Part shown: one piece after another, positions 38,248-46,937 of the stretch | How positions within the stretch are numbered: position 1 is the stretch's first letter | How the letters are laid out: every line of letters begins with the position of its first letter | DNA from: Aliidiomarina taiwanensis | GTDB taxonomy: Bacteria > Pseudomonadota > Gammaproteobacteria > Enterobacterales > Alteromonadaceae | Assembly: GCF_003987015.1 (NCBI RefSeq) | Contig: NZ_PIPQ01000003.1 | Span: forward strand, 62,001 to 126,000 | DNA length: 64,000 bases | Reading direction: 5' to 3' | The notes under the pieces: model-generated | The model's database searches: none | What the model was told of the DNA's origin: nothing | The model's input: the letters and a program-made list of their open reading frames with translations, nothing else | Position numbers and translations under genes: made by a program

Positions 38248-39855
38248 TTAACGCCCCTCTGGGGCGTTTTTTTTGTGCTGAGCCTGAGCAAAGTACTCTG
38301 CTAGAAAGTCACCGAAACTACCTGTAGTAGCAGCTTCCATATGGGCTTTACTGGCCAAAGACTCCTGGGTCCATTGAGCAAACTGCTCTGCTGAATAGAA
38401 CTCAAGCTCTGAATTCATTAATTCGGTACGATACTGCCGAGCTAGTTGCATACCCGGAGACACACCTTCCGCTTGCGCTTTGCGGTGCATAGCCACCACC
38501 TGACCAGACAAAGTCTGTTCAGGGTCAGAAATGGCAGGGCGCCACACATTCAGGCTCTGCTGGTAGAGGGCTTCAGGCTCATTTTCATCCAGTACCACCG
38601 CTATGTCTTCTAGCTCTGCGAAAAGATCCGTCAAACGTTCTTCCACGCTCGCTATGCCACACGCATCTGTCAGGAGTAGGCCTGGCTTACGCCCCTGAGC
38701 TACCACTTCATCCACGAGTCGCTCTGTGTCCACTTGCTCTTCAAAACTCAAAGGCTCACTATGCGTGAATAAACAATACAAAAGGAACAGGTCTATAAAA
38801 CGCATTTGGTGCTCATCAATCCCCACATTACTAAAGGGGTTCACATCCAAAACACGCACTTCAATATACTCAATACCACCACGCTCCAAGGCTTGCGCCG
38901 GCGTTTCACCATTTTGTGGTATCTGCTTGGGTCGAATTGGCGAGTAGAACTCGTTTTCTATTTGCAAAATATTCGGGCTTAACTGCTTCCACTCATCCCC
39001 TTCGAGCACGCCAATGGCTTGAAAACGCTCAGACGGTGTAAATACCGCGCGTCGCAGTGCATCCACATACTCTTCGAGTAGGTTATAAGTAATTGGAAGC
39101 CTTGCCTGTTCTGGGTTGGTATAACCTAAGTCACTCATTCGCAGCGAGGTTGCATACGGAAAGCCTGCTAGGCCCCCGCCCATGTCTTCCAACCCAATGT
39201 CCACGGTCGTATGACGAGTGAAGGACTTGCACAAGACGGGTGAAGCACCAAACATATAAGGCAATACCCAAGCAAGGCGTTTGAAGTTACGAATAAGCCC
39301 TAAGTAACGATTCGAGCGAAACTCTATACTATCGCGGTCACCGTCTTCTTCAGCCAATGCGTGCCATAAGCTATCGGAAATTGAAAAGTTATAATGCACC
39401 CCAGCAATGGTTTGCATCATGGCCCCATACCGATAGGTCAGCCCTTGGCGGTACACCCGCTTCATGGTGCCCGCGTGAGAGTCACCGTATTGGGCTATGC
39501 GAATATCGCTAAGATCATTCACATAACACGGCATGCTCATAGGCCATAAGTGCTCATCGCCAATGGCATGGTAAGTATACCTATGTAGGTCGCGTAGCTG
39601 CGCCATGGTGTCTTGCACGGAGCGTGACACAGGGGTTATAAACTCTAATAAGGCTTCTGCATAGTCGGTTGTAATTGCAGGGTGTGTCAGGGTGGCCCCT
39701 AAGCTTTCCTCTGGGTGCATGGTCACAGCCAAGCGCCCTTCTGGAGTGATGCGTAACGACTCGCGCTCGATACCGCGCTGAATACCCTTCATTCCTAAGC
39801 GTATGTTTTTATTCTCAAGCAACGCGTCTAAGGCAAGACCATTATGTAACTGCAT
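38248..39855 (-). CDS. gshA: Glutamate-cysteine ligase
   Basis: It makes gamma-glutamylcysteine, the first step of glutathione synthesis. The 535-residue protein is of the gammaproteobacterial type: GIQRGIERESLRITPEG near residue 24, TDYAEALLEFITPV near 67, GVHYNFSISD, the substrate region YATSLRMSDLGYTN, and EYIEVRVLDVNPF. I use the ATG at 39855 (MQLHNGLALDALL), which gives the family's usual N-terminus; the frame runs 33 codons further upstream without support. Its last codons form a terminator-like hairpin that points to the other strand. Glutathione made here also feeds gloB. Confidence 0.96.
   Translation of the reverse strand: MQLHNGLALDALLENKNIRLGMKGIQRGIERESLRITPEGRLAVTMHPEESLGATLTHPAITTDYAEALLEFITPVSRSVQDTMAQLRDLHRYTYHAIGDEHLWPMSMPCYVNDLSDIRIAQYGDSHAGTMKRVYRQGLTYRYGAMMQTIAGVHYNFSISDSLWHALAEEDGDRDSIEFRSNRYLGLIRNFKRLAWVLPYMFGASPVLCKSFTRHTTVDIGLEDMGGGLAGFPYATSLRMSDLGYTNPEQARLPITYNLLEEYVDALRRAVFTPSERFQAIGVLEGDEWKQLSPNILQIENEFYSPIRPKQIPQNGETPAQALERGGIEYIEVRVLDVNPFSNVGIDEHQMRFIDLFLLYCLFTHSEPLSFEEQVDTERLVDEVVAQGRKPGLLLTDACGIASVEERLTDLFAELEDIAVVLDENEPEALYQQSLNVWRPAISDPEQTLSGQVVAMHRKAQAEGVSPGMQLARQYRTELMNSELEFYSAEQFAQWTQESLASKAHMEAATTGSFGDFLAEYFAQAQHKKNAPEGR
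38251..38274 (+). terminator. Rightward rho-independent terminator inside the gshA 3' end
   Basis: ACGCCCC (38251-38257) pairs with GGGGCGT (38261-38267) around TCT, followed on the plus strand by eight T (38267-38274). This is a canonical terminator for plus-strand transcription, although no plus-strand gene ends here. The nearest upstream one is corB, 712 bases away. It is embedded in the final codons of gshA on the other strand. In the minus direction the tail is only TTAAAATG, a poor terminator. Confidence 0.8.
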
Positions 39856-39932
39856 AGTATCTCGGCTTTTCTCTGATATGATATTGGCTAGTTTGCCATA
39901 AATGGCAATAAAAAACAGTTTAAGGAGTGCCC

Positions 39933-42590
39933 GTGGCACAAAGTTCGCGATCAAAAGTATTACTACAGTTTCAACGAAGTTATTGGTTTATCAACGCGCT
40001 CGGTCTCTTGGCGCTATTTTTTCTGCCGAGCACCTTCATTTTTCCGTTATTGACACTACTTTTAGGGTGCGCTTGCGTGCATGGCTGGTTTACCTGGCAA
40101 GGGCGCAAACAAAGCGAAACTCACACGGCAACGGCTTCCCCCGTATTCTTTGCCCCCAGTAGCACCCAGCTTCTTCAGCAAGTACTGAACGACTTGCCGA
40201 ATCGCGTATATTGGCGCGACAAAAACATGCAGTTTTTAGGCGGCAACCAAGCTTTTTTAAATGACTTTGGCTTTGAAAGTCCAGAAGATATTATTGGCAA
40301 GCGCATAGTTGACCTACCCATTTTAGAAAAAAACATCGACCTCTTCGCCCGCGACCAAGAAAAGCTCAGTCGGCGAAGCCATGACGCCTACCAAGAAGCC
40401 TCCGTGCAAATGCATAATGCCGCTAACGAATTACGTTGGGTTGAGCACTCTTCTGTTCCTCTCTACGACGAGTTAGGCGAGGTTATCGGTGTGCTGGGCA
40501 GTTACTACGACATATCTGACATTAAAGCCGCCACAGAACAAATGGCCCGAGCCAAAGAGGCCGCAGAGCAAGCACAGTACGAGGCAGAACAAGCCAACCA
40601 GTCCAAAAGTGACTTCTTGGCCAATATGAGCCATGAAATTCGCACGCCTATTAATGCCATAGTCGGCATGGCCAACCTCACATTAAAAACCGAATTAGAC
40701 GCCAAGCAAAAGCGCTACATTCGGGTCATCAATAGCTCTTCGAAAGCCTTACTTGGGGTCATTAACGACATTCTCGACTTTTCAAAAATTGAAGCCAATA
40801 AGCTCACCATCGAGCGTATTCCTTTTGATTTAGACGAAGTGCTGGCCACCATAGCCGATATGTTTGCCTACAAGGCCTACGACAAAGACTTAGAATTTAT
40901 TATTAATTTACCAGCCAATATTCCCACCCTACTCATTGGCGACCCGATGCGCTTAAGTCAGGTGCTTATTAACCTGGTGAGTAATGCCGTGAAATTTACC
41001 GACGAAGGCGAAATTAATATTACCTGCACCTTGCTGGAGCAAACGGACGATACTATTTTCTTCCGTATATCAGTGACCGACACGGGTATTGGCATGAGCG
41101 AAGAGCAGCGAGCCAATCTATTCCAAGCCTTCACTCAAGCAGACTCCTCCACCACCCGTAAGTTTGGCGGCACCGGGCTGGGCCTTGCTATTTCACGTCG
41201 CCTCATTCACTTAATGCAGGGTGACATGGGCATGACCAGCTCCCTGGGGCAAGGCTCTACCTTTTATATTGAAATCGCTTTACCGGTCCAAAAAGAACAA
41301 GACATCTCGCACCAACAGTTGCTGCTCAAAGAACTTGAAGGTACACGTATTCTTGCAGTCGACGACAACCTGAGCACCCGGGAAATGCTGTATGAAATGC
41401 TGCGTTCATACGGCATTAATGCCAAAGTCAGCCGAAGTGGCGAACAAGCACTGGAGTATTTGCAAGAGGCCGTGGCCGAAGGCGAGCCGTTTCAAGTGGT
41501 CATTGTGGACTGGCGCTTACCTGGCATGGACGGCTTAAGCCTAGTCGAGCGTGTGCAACGAGAATTTGCAGAAGACCTGCGCCCAGCCATGATCCTTGCC
41601 ACGGGTTACTATGCGGAAGAGCTTGCCGAAAAAGCCAAGCAAGTGGGTGCCCACGACTTTATAACCAAGCCCTATACCACCAGCACCTTGGCCCGTGTTA
41701 TTTCTTCAGCTGTGTTCCAGACCCGTCAAGACAGCCAAGAAAAGTCCGACGAACATAGCTCGCAGGTTCAGCAAAGCTTACGCAATGCGCCTGTCCTTGT
41801 TGTAGAAGACAATGAAATTAACCAACATGTGGCCCGAGAAATTTTAGAAAGCCACAAGTTTAGTGTAGACGTAGCCGAGCATGGTGAAGAAGCCGTGCGC
41901 ATGGTACAAGAAAAAGCCTACGCCATTGTGTTAATGGACATTCAAATGCCTGTGATGGACGGCTACAAAGCCGCTGAAACCATGCGTCAGCAATTTAGTT
42001 ATCAGCAGCTACCCATTATCGCCATGACGGCAAACGCCATGAGCGGTGACAAAGAACGCTCCCTCGCCTCGGGCATGCAGGGGCACATTCCTAAGCCAAT
42101 CGACGAAACCTTGTTGCTGTCGCAAATCAATAAATGGGCGGTTCCTGGCCCTTATAAGGCCAAGCCTCAACCCGTGCCCGTCGCCACAGAAAAGCCTGAA
42201 AGTAGCCGCCGTTACCCACAAATTAAAGGCGTCGATTTCGACGGCGCCTTGGCTCGCCTAAACCACAATACAGACCTGTATATTCGCTTGGTTGGGCAGT
42301 TGGTAGAACAATACCGAGAAAGTGCCATGACAGTGTCCGACTTTATTGCCAAAGGGAAATTCGAAGAAGCGAAACGCTACTTCCACACCCTAAAAGGCGC
42401 TTCGGCCAACTTAGGCTTAACCAATTTACAAGAAAAGGCCAACGTGCTGGAGCAAGCCGTGATCAACGGTGACATGGGCACAGTGGCAGACCAAATATTA
42501 AACTTAAAAAAATTACTCGATGTGGCCGAGCAAGCCAGCCAAGACTTAGAGCTGCTAAGCAAGGCCACCGACCCGGAGGAGCCCGCATAA
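39933..42590 (+). CDS. Hybrid histidine kinase with PAS, two receivers and Hpt
   Basis: An 885-residue phosphorelay protein. In order: two membrane helices (about 15-55); a PAS domain (about 85-200, [19 protein letters not shown]); HisKA with phosphoacceptor His234 in [14 protein letters not shown]; ATPase domain ([27 protein letters not shown]); receiver 1 with Asp526 ([10 protein letters not shown]); receiver 2 with Asp669 ([11 protein letters not shown]); and Hpt with His818 (YFHTLKGAS). It resembles BarA/ArcB-type kinases but has no HAMP or large periplasmic domain. I prefer the GTG at 39933, with AAGGAG 5 bases upstream. No response regulator is adjacent. Confidence 0.93.
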   Translation: MAQSSRSKVLLQFQRSYWFINALGLLALFFLPSTFIFPLLTLLLGCACVHGWFTWQGRKQSETHTATASPVFFAPSSTQLLQQVLNDLPNRVYWRDKNMQFLGGNQAFLNDFGFESPEDIIGKRIVDLPILEKNIDLFARDQEKLSRRSHDAYQEASVQMHNAANELRWVEHSSVPLYDELGEVIGVLGSYYDISDIKAATEQMARAKEAAEQAQYEAEQANQSKSDFLANMSHEIRTPINAIVGMANLTLKTELDAKQKRYIRVINSSSKALLGVINDILDFSKIEANKLTIERIPFDLDEVLATIADMFAYKAYDKDLEFIINLPANIPTLLIGDPMRLSQVLINLVSNAVKFTDEGEINITCTLLEQTDDTIFFRISVTDTGIGMSEEQRANLFQAFTQADSSTTRKFGGTGLGLAISRRLIHLMQGDMGMTSSLGQGSTFYIEIALPVQKEQDISHQQLLLKELEGTRILAVDDNLSTREMLYEMLRSYGINAKVSRSGEQALEYLQEAVAEGEPFQVVIVDWRLPGMDGLSLVERVQREFAEDLRPAMILATGYYAEELAEKAKQVGAHDFITKPYTTSTLARVISSAVFQTRQDSQEKSDEHSSQVQQSLRNAPVLVVEDNEINQHVAREILESHKFSVDVAEHGEEAVRMVQEKAYAIVLMDIQMPVMDGYKAAETMRQQFSYQQLPIIAMTANAMSGDKERSLASGMQGHIPKPIDETLLLSQINKWAVPGPYKAKPQPVPVATEKPESSRRYPQIKGVDFDGALARLNHNTDLYIRLVGQLVEQYRESAMTVSDFIAKGKFEEAKRYFHTLKGASANLGLTNLQEKANVLEQAVINGDMGTVADQILNLKKLLDVAEQASQDLELLSKATDPEEPA

Positions 42591-42591
42591 T

Positions 42592-42765
42592 ATGATACGC
42601 ATGCTATTTTTAATTCCACTGCTGCTGTGCTTGATTTGGATTTTTTACCTGCAAAGCCGAGGCTATAGCTTACGCCAAGGCAAGCAAGGTTTTGTTTATA
42701 TTTTAATTTTTAGCAGTGTGATAGCCGCTTTTTACTCGCTGATGTGGTGGCTCACTAATTTGTAG
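42592..42765 (+). CDS. Small two-helix membrane protein
   Basis: A 57-residue open frame immediately after the hybrid kinase (one base between stop and ATG), with GGAGGAG about 10 bases upstream. The sequence has two hydrophobic helices (MLFLIPLLLCLIWIFYL and VYILIFSSVIAAFYSLMWWL) joined by a basic, polar loop (QSRGYSLRQGKQG). I do not recognise a family. The position and ribosome binding site suggest a real gene co-expressed with the kinase, possibly an accessory subunit. Confidence 0.7.
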   Translation: MIRMLFLIPLLLCLIWIFYLQSRGYSLRQGKQGFVYILIFSSVIAAFYSLMWWLTNL

Positions 42766-42781
42766 CGAGCCACAGCAATAC

Positions 42782-43912
42782 TTAACCCACCAACGCCAGG
42801 AGCACCCCGGCGGCAACCGCCGAGCCTAACACCCCCGCCACATTTGGCCCCATAGCATGCATCAGCAGAAAATTGTGGGGGTCTGCCCGTAAGCCTTCTT
42901 TATTCACGACACGCGCAGCCATAGGCACCGCCGATACACCCGCAGCACCTATCAATGGGTTTATGGCGGTGCGCCCAAGCTTATTCATCAACTTCGCCAT
43001 CAGCACGCCAGCAGCCGTGCCAATCACAAAAGCCACCGCGCCTAATACCAAAATCCCCAAGGTTTGCACCGTTAAAAATTGACCCGCTGACAGCTGTGCC
43101 CCGACTGACAAACCAAGAAAAATAGTCACTATATTAATCAGCGCATTTTGCGCAGTGTTATTTAAGCGCTCAACCACGCCCGACTCACGCATTAGGTTGC
43201 CAAAGCAAAACATGCCAATCAGAGGGGCCGCAGTTGGCAATAGCAAGGCTGTGAGCAACACCACCATCAAGGGAAACAAAATACGAGCTCGCTTTGACAC
43301 CGGCTTTAATTCCACCATGCGTATTTCGCGCTCTTTCTTGGTGGTCAACAAGCGCATGACAGGCGGCTGTATAATCGGCACTAAGGCCATATAAGAATAC
43401 GCCGCCACGGCAATAGCTCCCAATAGCTCCGGGGCTATTTGCGAGGACAAATAAATGGCCGTGGGGCCGTCGGCCCCCCCAATAATTGCGATGGCAGCGG
43501 CTTGTTGCAGGCTAAACTCCAACCCTGGCACCCAGTTCAACGCAATCGCACCAAGCAAGGTTGCAAAAATACCAAATTGGGCCGCAGCCCCTAGCAGCAA
43601 CACGCGCGGATTACTTAGCAAAGCCCCAAAATCTGTTAACGCCCCGACACCTAAGAAAATAAGCAACGGAAACACCCCTGTACTCACGCCCGCTTGGTAC
43701 AGGTAGTACAGCAGGCCCCCAGGCTCGCTTAAGCCCGCCAAAGGAATGTTGGTTAACACAGCGCCAAATCCAATAGGTAGCAAAAGCAACGGCTCAAATT
43801 GATAGCGAATAGCTAAAAAAATCAGCAATAAGCCAACGCCTATCATCAGCAACATGCCCAAGCTTAGCGCCTGAAAACCCGTGGTGTTCCATAGGGTAAC
43901 AACAATATCCAT
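42782..43912 (-). CDS. oadB: Oxaloacetate decarboxylase, beta subunit (Na+ pump)
   Basis: The 376-residue membrane subunit that decarboxylates carboxybiotin and exports Na+. About nine helices; conserved segments are [46 protein letters not shown] (with the Asp implicated in Na+ binding), [15 protein letters not shown] and the C-terminal [18 protein letters not shown]. It follows oadA by one base in the oadG-oadA-oadB operon. The complex generates a sodium gradient from oxaloacetate to pyruvate conversion. Confidence 0.97.
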   Translation of the reverse strand: MDIVVTLWNTTGFQALSLGMLLMIGVGLLLIFLAIRYQFEPLLLLPIGFGAVLTNIPLAGLSEPGGLLYYLYQAGVSTGVFPLLIFLGVGALTDFGALLSNPRVLLLGAAAQFGIFATLLGAIALNWVPGLEFSLQQAAAIAIIGGADGPTAIYLSSQIAPELLGAIAVAAYSYMALVPIIQPPVMRLLTTKKEREIRMVELKPVSKRARILFPLMVVLLTALLLPTAAPLIGMFCFGNLMRESGVVERLNNTAQNALINIVTIFLGLSVGAQLSAGQFLTVQTLGILVLGAVAFVIGTAAGVLMAKLMNKLGRTAINPLIGAAGVSAVPMAARVVNKEGLRADPHNFLLMHAMGPNVAGVLGSAVAAGVLLALVG

Positions 43913-43913
43913 A

Positions 43914-45707
43914 TTACTGCCCCGTCAGCTGCAAGAGCGTTTGTCCGGTATGAACACTCGCCCCTTCTGCCACTTCAATCGAAGCAACCACACCGTCATA
44001 TTCACTGCGAATTTCCGTCTCCATTTTCATGGCTTCTAAAATAATCACCACATCGCCGGCGGCCACCGTGTCGCCTGGCTTTACTTTGACTTGCCAAATA
44101 TTACCCGACAAAGGCGAAACAACTTCATGGTCTACGTGGCCTGCCGCACTCGCTTGTACCGTCGGCTCCGCGCTTTGGCTTGGTTTCGCTTCCCTCGTCG
44201 CCACCGACGTAATACTACCTGCAGGGCCTACTTCCACTTCAAATAGCTGGCCATTTAGGGCCACATCGTAGCGCTCTACAGGGCCAGTGTCGGCGGCTGC
44301 TTGAGCTGGTTTTACCGCAGCGCTTGGGGCTGGCTCAAACGCCTCCGGGTTATTCCTATTCTGCAAGAATTTCAAACCTACTTGAGGAAATAAAGCATAG
44401 GTCAATACATCGTCTGCAGGCTCTTCCGCTAAGCGAAAGCCCTCTTGGTCTGCTCGCTTATGCAATTCCGCTGAGAGCTTCTCAAATTCGTTATCTAATC
44501 GATCAGCGGGACGACAGGTTAAGGGCTTTGCGCCTGCTAAAACCTGCTCTTGTAACTCTTTATGCACGGGTGCTGCCGTGGCACCATACTCCCCTTTCAG
44601 TACTCCCGCAGTTTCCTTACTAATAGACGCATAACGTTTACCACTTAGCACGTTGAGTACCGCCTGGGTGCCAACAATTTGAGAGGTAGGCGTCACCAGT
44701 GGAATAAAGCCAAGATCTTCCCGAACGCGTGGAATCTCATCGAGCACTTGCTCAAACTTGTCTAAAGCACCTTGTTCACGCAACTGGTTTTCCATATTGG
44801 TCAACATGCCCCCCGGTACCTGCGCCAATAAAATACGCGCATCCACCCCCTTCAACGAGCCTTCAAAGGCCGCATATTTATCTCGCACACCACGGAAGTA
44901 GCTTGCCACACCTGCCAATGCATCCAAAGACAAGCCTGTATCGCGTTCTGTGCCTTCAACCATGGCCACTAGGGTCTCTGTAGCAGAATGCCCATACGTC
45001 ATGCTCATGGGCGATATGGCTGTGTCTAGCATATCAATGCCTGCGTCGATGGCTTTCATATAAGTCGCATTGCTGAGACCTGTGGTGGCATGACAATGCA
45101 ACGCAAGCGGAATGGATGTTTTCGCTTTAATAGCTTTAATCAAGGCTTCTGCTTCATAGGGCCGTAATAGCCCTGCCATATCTTTAATACAGAGGGAGTG
45201 GCAGCCCATACCTTCTAATTCCACCGCCATGTTGACCCAGGTGTCTAGGGTGTGCACAGGGCTGACCGTATACGACAAGGTGCCTTGCGCATGTCCCCCA
45301 TTGGCAATGGCTGCTTCAATGGCTGTTTGCAGGTTGCGCACATCATTCATGGCATCAAAAATACGAAACACCTCAATGCCGGTCTCGCGAGCACGCTCCA
45401 CAAAACGTTTCACCACATCATCTGCATAGTGGCGGTAGCCCAGCAAGTTTTGCCCCCGCAGCAACATTTGTTGCGGCGTATTCGGCATCGCTTGTTTTAA
45501 TATCCTTAAACGCTCCCAAGGGTCTTCACCTAAGTAACGTATACAGGCATCGAAGGTGGCCCCACCCCAGGTTTCAAGCGACCAGTACCCCATAGCATCG
45601 AGTTGCTCAGCCATAGGCAACATATCGTCTATACGCATGCGCGTGGCAAGTAAAGACTGATGGGCATCACGTAAAACAAGTTCCGTTAGTTTTAAGGGGT
45701 TGCTCAT
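43914..45707 (-). CDS. oadA: Oxaloacetate decarboxylase, alpha subunit
   Basis: The 597-residue soluble subunit with carboxyltransferase domain ([66 protein letters not shown]), a PYC/OADA domain ([30 protein letters not shown]), an Ala/Pro-rich hinge (about 490-530) and a biotinyl domain with the acceptor Lys in [12 protein letters not shown] choose the ATG at 45707, preceded by AGGAGC. It decarboxylates oxaloacetate and passes CO2 to biotin and then to OadB. Confidence 0.97.
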   Translation of the reverse strand: MSNPLKLTELVLRDAHQSLLATRMRIDDMLPMAEQLDAMGYWSLETWGGATFDACIRYLGEDPWERLRILKQAMPNTPQQMLLRGQNLLGYRHYADDVVKRFVERARETGIEVFRIFDAMNDVRNLQTAIEAAIANGGHAQGTLSYTVSPVHTLDTWVNMAVELEGMGCHSLCIKDMAGLLRPYEAEALIKAIKAKTSIPLALHCHATTGLSNATYMKAIDAGIDMLDTAISPMSMTYGHSATETLVAMVEGTERDTGLSLDALAGVASYFRGVRDKYAAFEGSLKGVDARILLAQVPGGMLTNMENQLREQGALDKFEQVLDEIPRVREDLGFIPLVTPTSQIVGTQAVLNVLSGKRYASISKETAGVLKGEYGATAAPVHKELQEQVLAGAKPLTCRPADRLDNEFEKLSAELHKRADQEGFRLAEEPADDVLTYALFPQVGLKFLQNRNNPEAFEPAPSAAVKPAQAAADTGPVERYDVALNGQLFEVEVGPAGSITSVATREAKPSQSAEPTVQASAAGHVDHEVVSPLSGNIWQVKVKPGDTVAAGDVVIILEAMKMETEIRSEYDGVVASIEVAEGASVHTGQTLLQLTGQ

Positions 45708-45717
45708 AGGGGCGCTC

Positions 45718-45978
45718 CTAGGGTTTATGTTGACCACGATACCGATGCACAGCAGCTGCAATTGCTGCCTGTTGCGTGGCGTCTAAAGAGGGTGTTTTAT
45801 TAGACACTGAAGCTGGCGTGGTCTGTGTATTCGCAGCCGGCGAAGAAGAATTTGAACGATCAGGAAACAGAAAAACTAACCCGTAGGTTAGTACTGTCAA
45901 AAGAATTAAAAAGAGGAATACTACGAGAAGTCCTGCAACAAGAATATCAAAGGCATTGATAAGCAGGTTTTGTATCAT
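45718..45978 (-). CDS. oadG: Oxaloacetate decarboxylase, gamma subunit
   Basis: An 86-residue small subunit: one N-terminal membrane helix (NAFDILVAGLLVVFLFLILLTVLTYGLVFLF), a polar Ser/Thr/Ala/Pro linker, and a short C-terminal part ending QQAAIAAAVHRYRGQHKP. OadG assembles alpha with beta and binds Zn2+ through its C-terminal His residues. It is the first gene of the operon. TATAAT on the minus strand (46009-46014) is a candidate -10 for the operon with a weak -35. Confidence 0.93.
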   Translation of the reverse strand: MIQNLLINAFDILVAGLLVVFLFLILLTVLTYGLVFLFPDRSNSSSPAANTQTTPASVSNKTPSLDATQQAAIAAAVHRYRGQHKP

Positions 45979-46086
45979 GCAGTCACCACAGTATCTATTA
46001 AATGTGAAATTATAGTGTACTGCAGTTATTTAATTTTGCGAGCCTTACCTGAGTTTTCCAGCAGCTCGTATACAAGTTTAATTAAA

Positions 46087-46163
46087 TGGCGCGCTCGGGA
46101 GGATTCGAACCTCCGACCGCCTGGTTCGTAGCCAGGTACTCTATCCAGCTGAGCTACGAGCGC
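46087..46163 (-). tRNA. tRNA-Arg (anticodon ACG)
   Basis: A 77-base cloverleaf on the minus strand: acceptor GCGCTCG pairing with CGAGCGC, discriminator G, encoded CCA, D arm with AGCTCAGCTGGATAGAGT, anticodon loop CTACGAA, T arm GGTTCGAATCC. The ACG anticodon is normally edited to ICG by TadA to read CGU, CGC and CGA. It is identical to the neighbouring copy at 46188. Confidence 0.97.
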
Positions 46164-46187
46164 ATCACTTAATTACATTTGTTAAAC

Positions 46188-46264
46188 TGGCGCGCTCGGG
46201 AGGATTCGAACCTCCGACCGCCTGGTTCGTAGCCAGGTACTCTATCCAGCTGAGCTACGAGCGC
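46188..46264 (-). tRNA. tRNA-Arg (anticodon ACG), second copy
   Basis: A 77-base copy identical to the one at 46087-46163, with the same anticodon loop CTACGAA and encoded CCA, separated by 24 bases. It is transcribed between tRNA-Ser and the other tRNA-Arg, apparently from one promoter. Confidence 0.97.
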
Positions 46265-46276
46265 ATTCAGTTTAAC

Positions 46277-46369
46277 TGGCGGTGAGGGAGGGATTCGAAC
46301 CCTCGATAGAGCTATAAACTCTATACTCCCTTAGCAGGGGAGCGCCTTCAGCCTCTCGGCCACCTCACC
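46277..46369 (-). tRNA. tRNA-Ser (anticodon GCT)
   Basis: A 93-base tRNA with the long variable arm of the serine class: acceptor GGTGAGG with CCTCACC, discriminator G, encoded CCA, anticodon loop CTGCTAA (anticodon GCT, reading AGC and AGU), and T arm GGTTCGAATCC. It is the first tRNA of the three-gene unit and lies about 12 bases after the expected transcription start. Confidence 0.97.
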
Positions 46370-46387
46370 GCGAACTTGTGGACGTGA

Positions 46388-46415
46388 ATTCTAGAGACTT
46401 CCTAAGATATGTCAA
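46388..46415 (-). promoter_or_regulatory. Promoter of the tRNA-Ser-Arg-Arg unit
   Basis: On the minus strand TTGACA (46410-46415) and TAGAAT (46388-46393) are separated by 16 bases, close to the sigma-70 consensus. Transcription would start near 46381, just before tRNA-Ser. The tract following -10 (TCACGTCC) is moderately GC-rich, as in stringently controlled stable-RNA promoters. Confidence 0.8.
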
Positions 46416-46497
46416 CGCCTTTTCTTCGATTTTTTTTCAACTGCGTCATAATTAATCACTTCGTTGAAAAATCATGCTAAAAATAAACTTTCTTTCA

Positions 46498-46531
46498 CTT
46501 AAAATAGAAGAAAGCCGAACCAGGTCGGCTT
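46498..46531 (-). terminator. Probable csrA terminator
   Basis: AAGCCGA (46512-46518) and TCGGCTT (46525-46531) form a 7-bp stem with a 6-base loop. On the minus strand it is followed by TCTTCTATTTT, a moderately T-rich tail. It lies 34 bases after the csrA stop and before the tRNA promoter. Confidence 0.65.
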
Positions 46532-46565
46532 GCTTTGTTGGAACACAACAGAAGAAAAGAGTGAA

Positions 46566-46757
46566 TTATTCTTCTGTTTTGTCCTCTTTTTCATTTTCTT
46601 GCTGAATACGCATGTAGATTTCTTCCCTATGAACAGAGACATCTTTAGGTGCGTTTACGCCAATGCGTACTTGATTCCCTTTCACACCTAAAACGGTCAC
46701 GGTTACATCGTCACCTATCATGAGTGTTTCGCCAACCCGTCGGGTTAATATTAACAT
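46566..46757 (-). CDS. csrA: Carbon storage regulator CsrA
   Basis: A 63-residue RNA-binding regulator beginning [20 protein letters not shown] with [19 protein letters not shown], nearly identical to E. coli CsrA in the RNA-binding strands; the C-terminal tail is acidic ([10 protein letters not shown]). It binds GGA motifs in mRNA leaders to repress or stabilise messages. AAGGAG lies 7 bases before the ATG and itself contains GGA, as expected for autoregulation. It follows alaS, the usual gammaproteobacterial order. Confidence 0.98.
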   Translation of the reverse strand: MLILTRRVGETLMIGDDVTVTVLGVKGNQVRIGVNAPKDVSVHREEIYMRIQQENEKEDKTEE

Positions 46758-46786
46758 TAGAAAGCTCCTTCAATACCGAGTTTAAA

Positions 46787-46832
46787 GGGAAGCCACCTAG
46801 CTTCCCTGGTGTTGCTGTTCTTCCTGAGCAAC
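46787..46832 (-). promoter_or_regulatory. Two hairpins in the alaS-csrA interval
   Basis: On the minus strand, GTTGCT/AGCAAC (46811-46832) closes a 10-base loop containing AGGA, a motif CsrA prefers in loops. Next, GGGAAGC/GCTTCCC (46787-46806) closes a 6-base loop and is followed by TTTAAA, which could be a weak alaS terminator. The hairpins are seen by complementarity; their roles are inferred. Confidence 0.5.
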
Positions 46833-46937
46833 GCTTTTACAGATGCACTTCATCCTGAACACACCTGCAATAGCTATGCGGCACAATGCCGATAACAAAT
46901 AGCATAGCATAATGCCGGCTCTCTTAAATATCGTTTT

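Noticed and set aside
46015-46086. A terminator after the last tRNA-Arg
   Set aside because: CGAGC and GCTCG could pair around about 20 bases on the minus strand, but the stem is short and no T-run follows closely.
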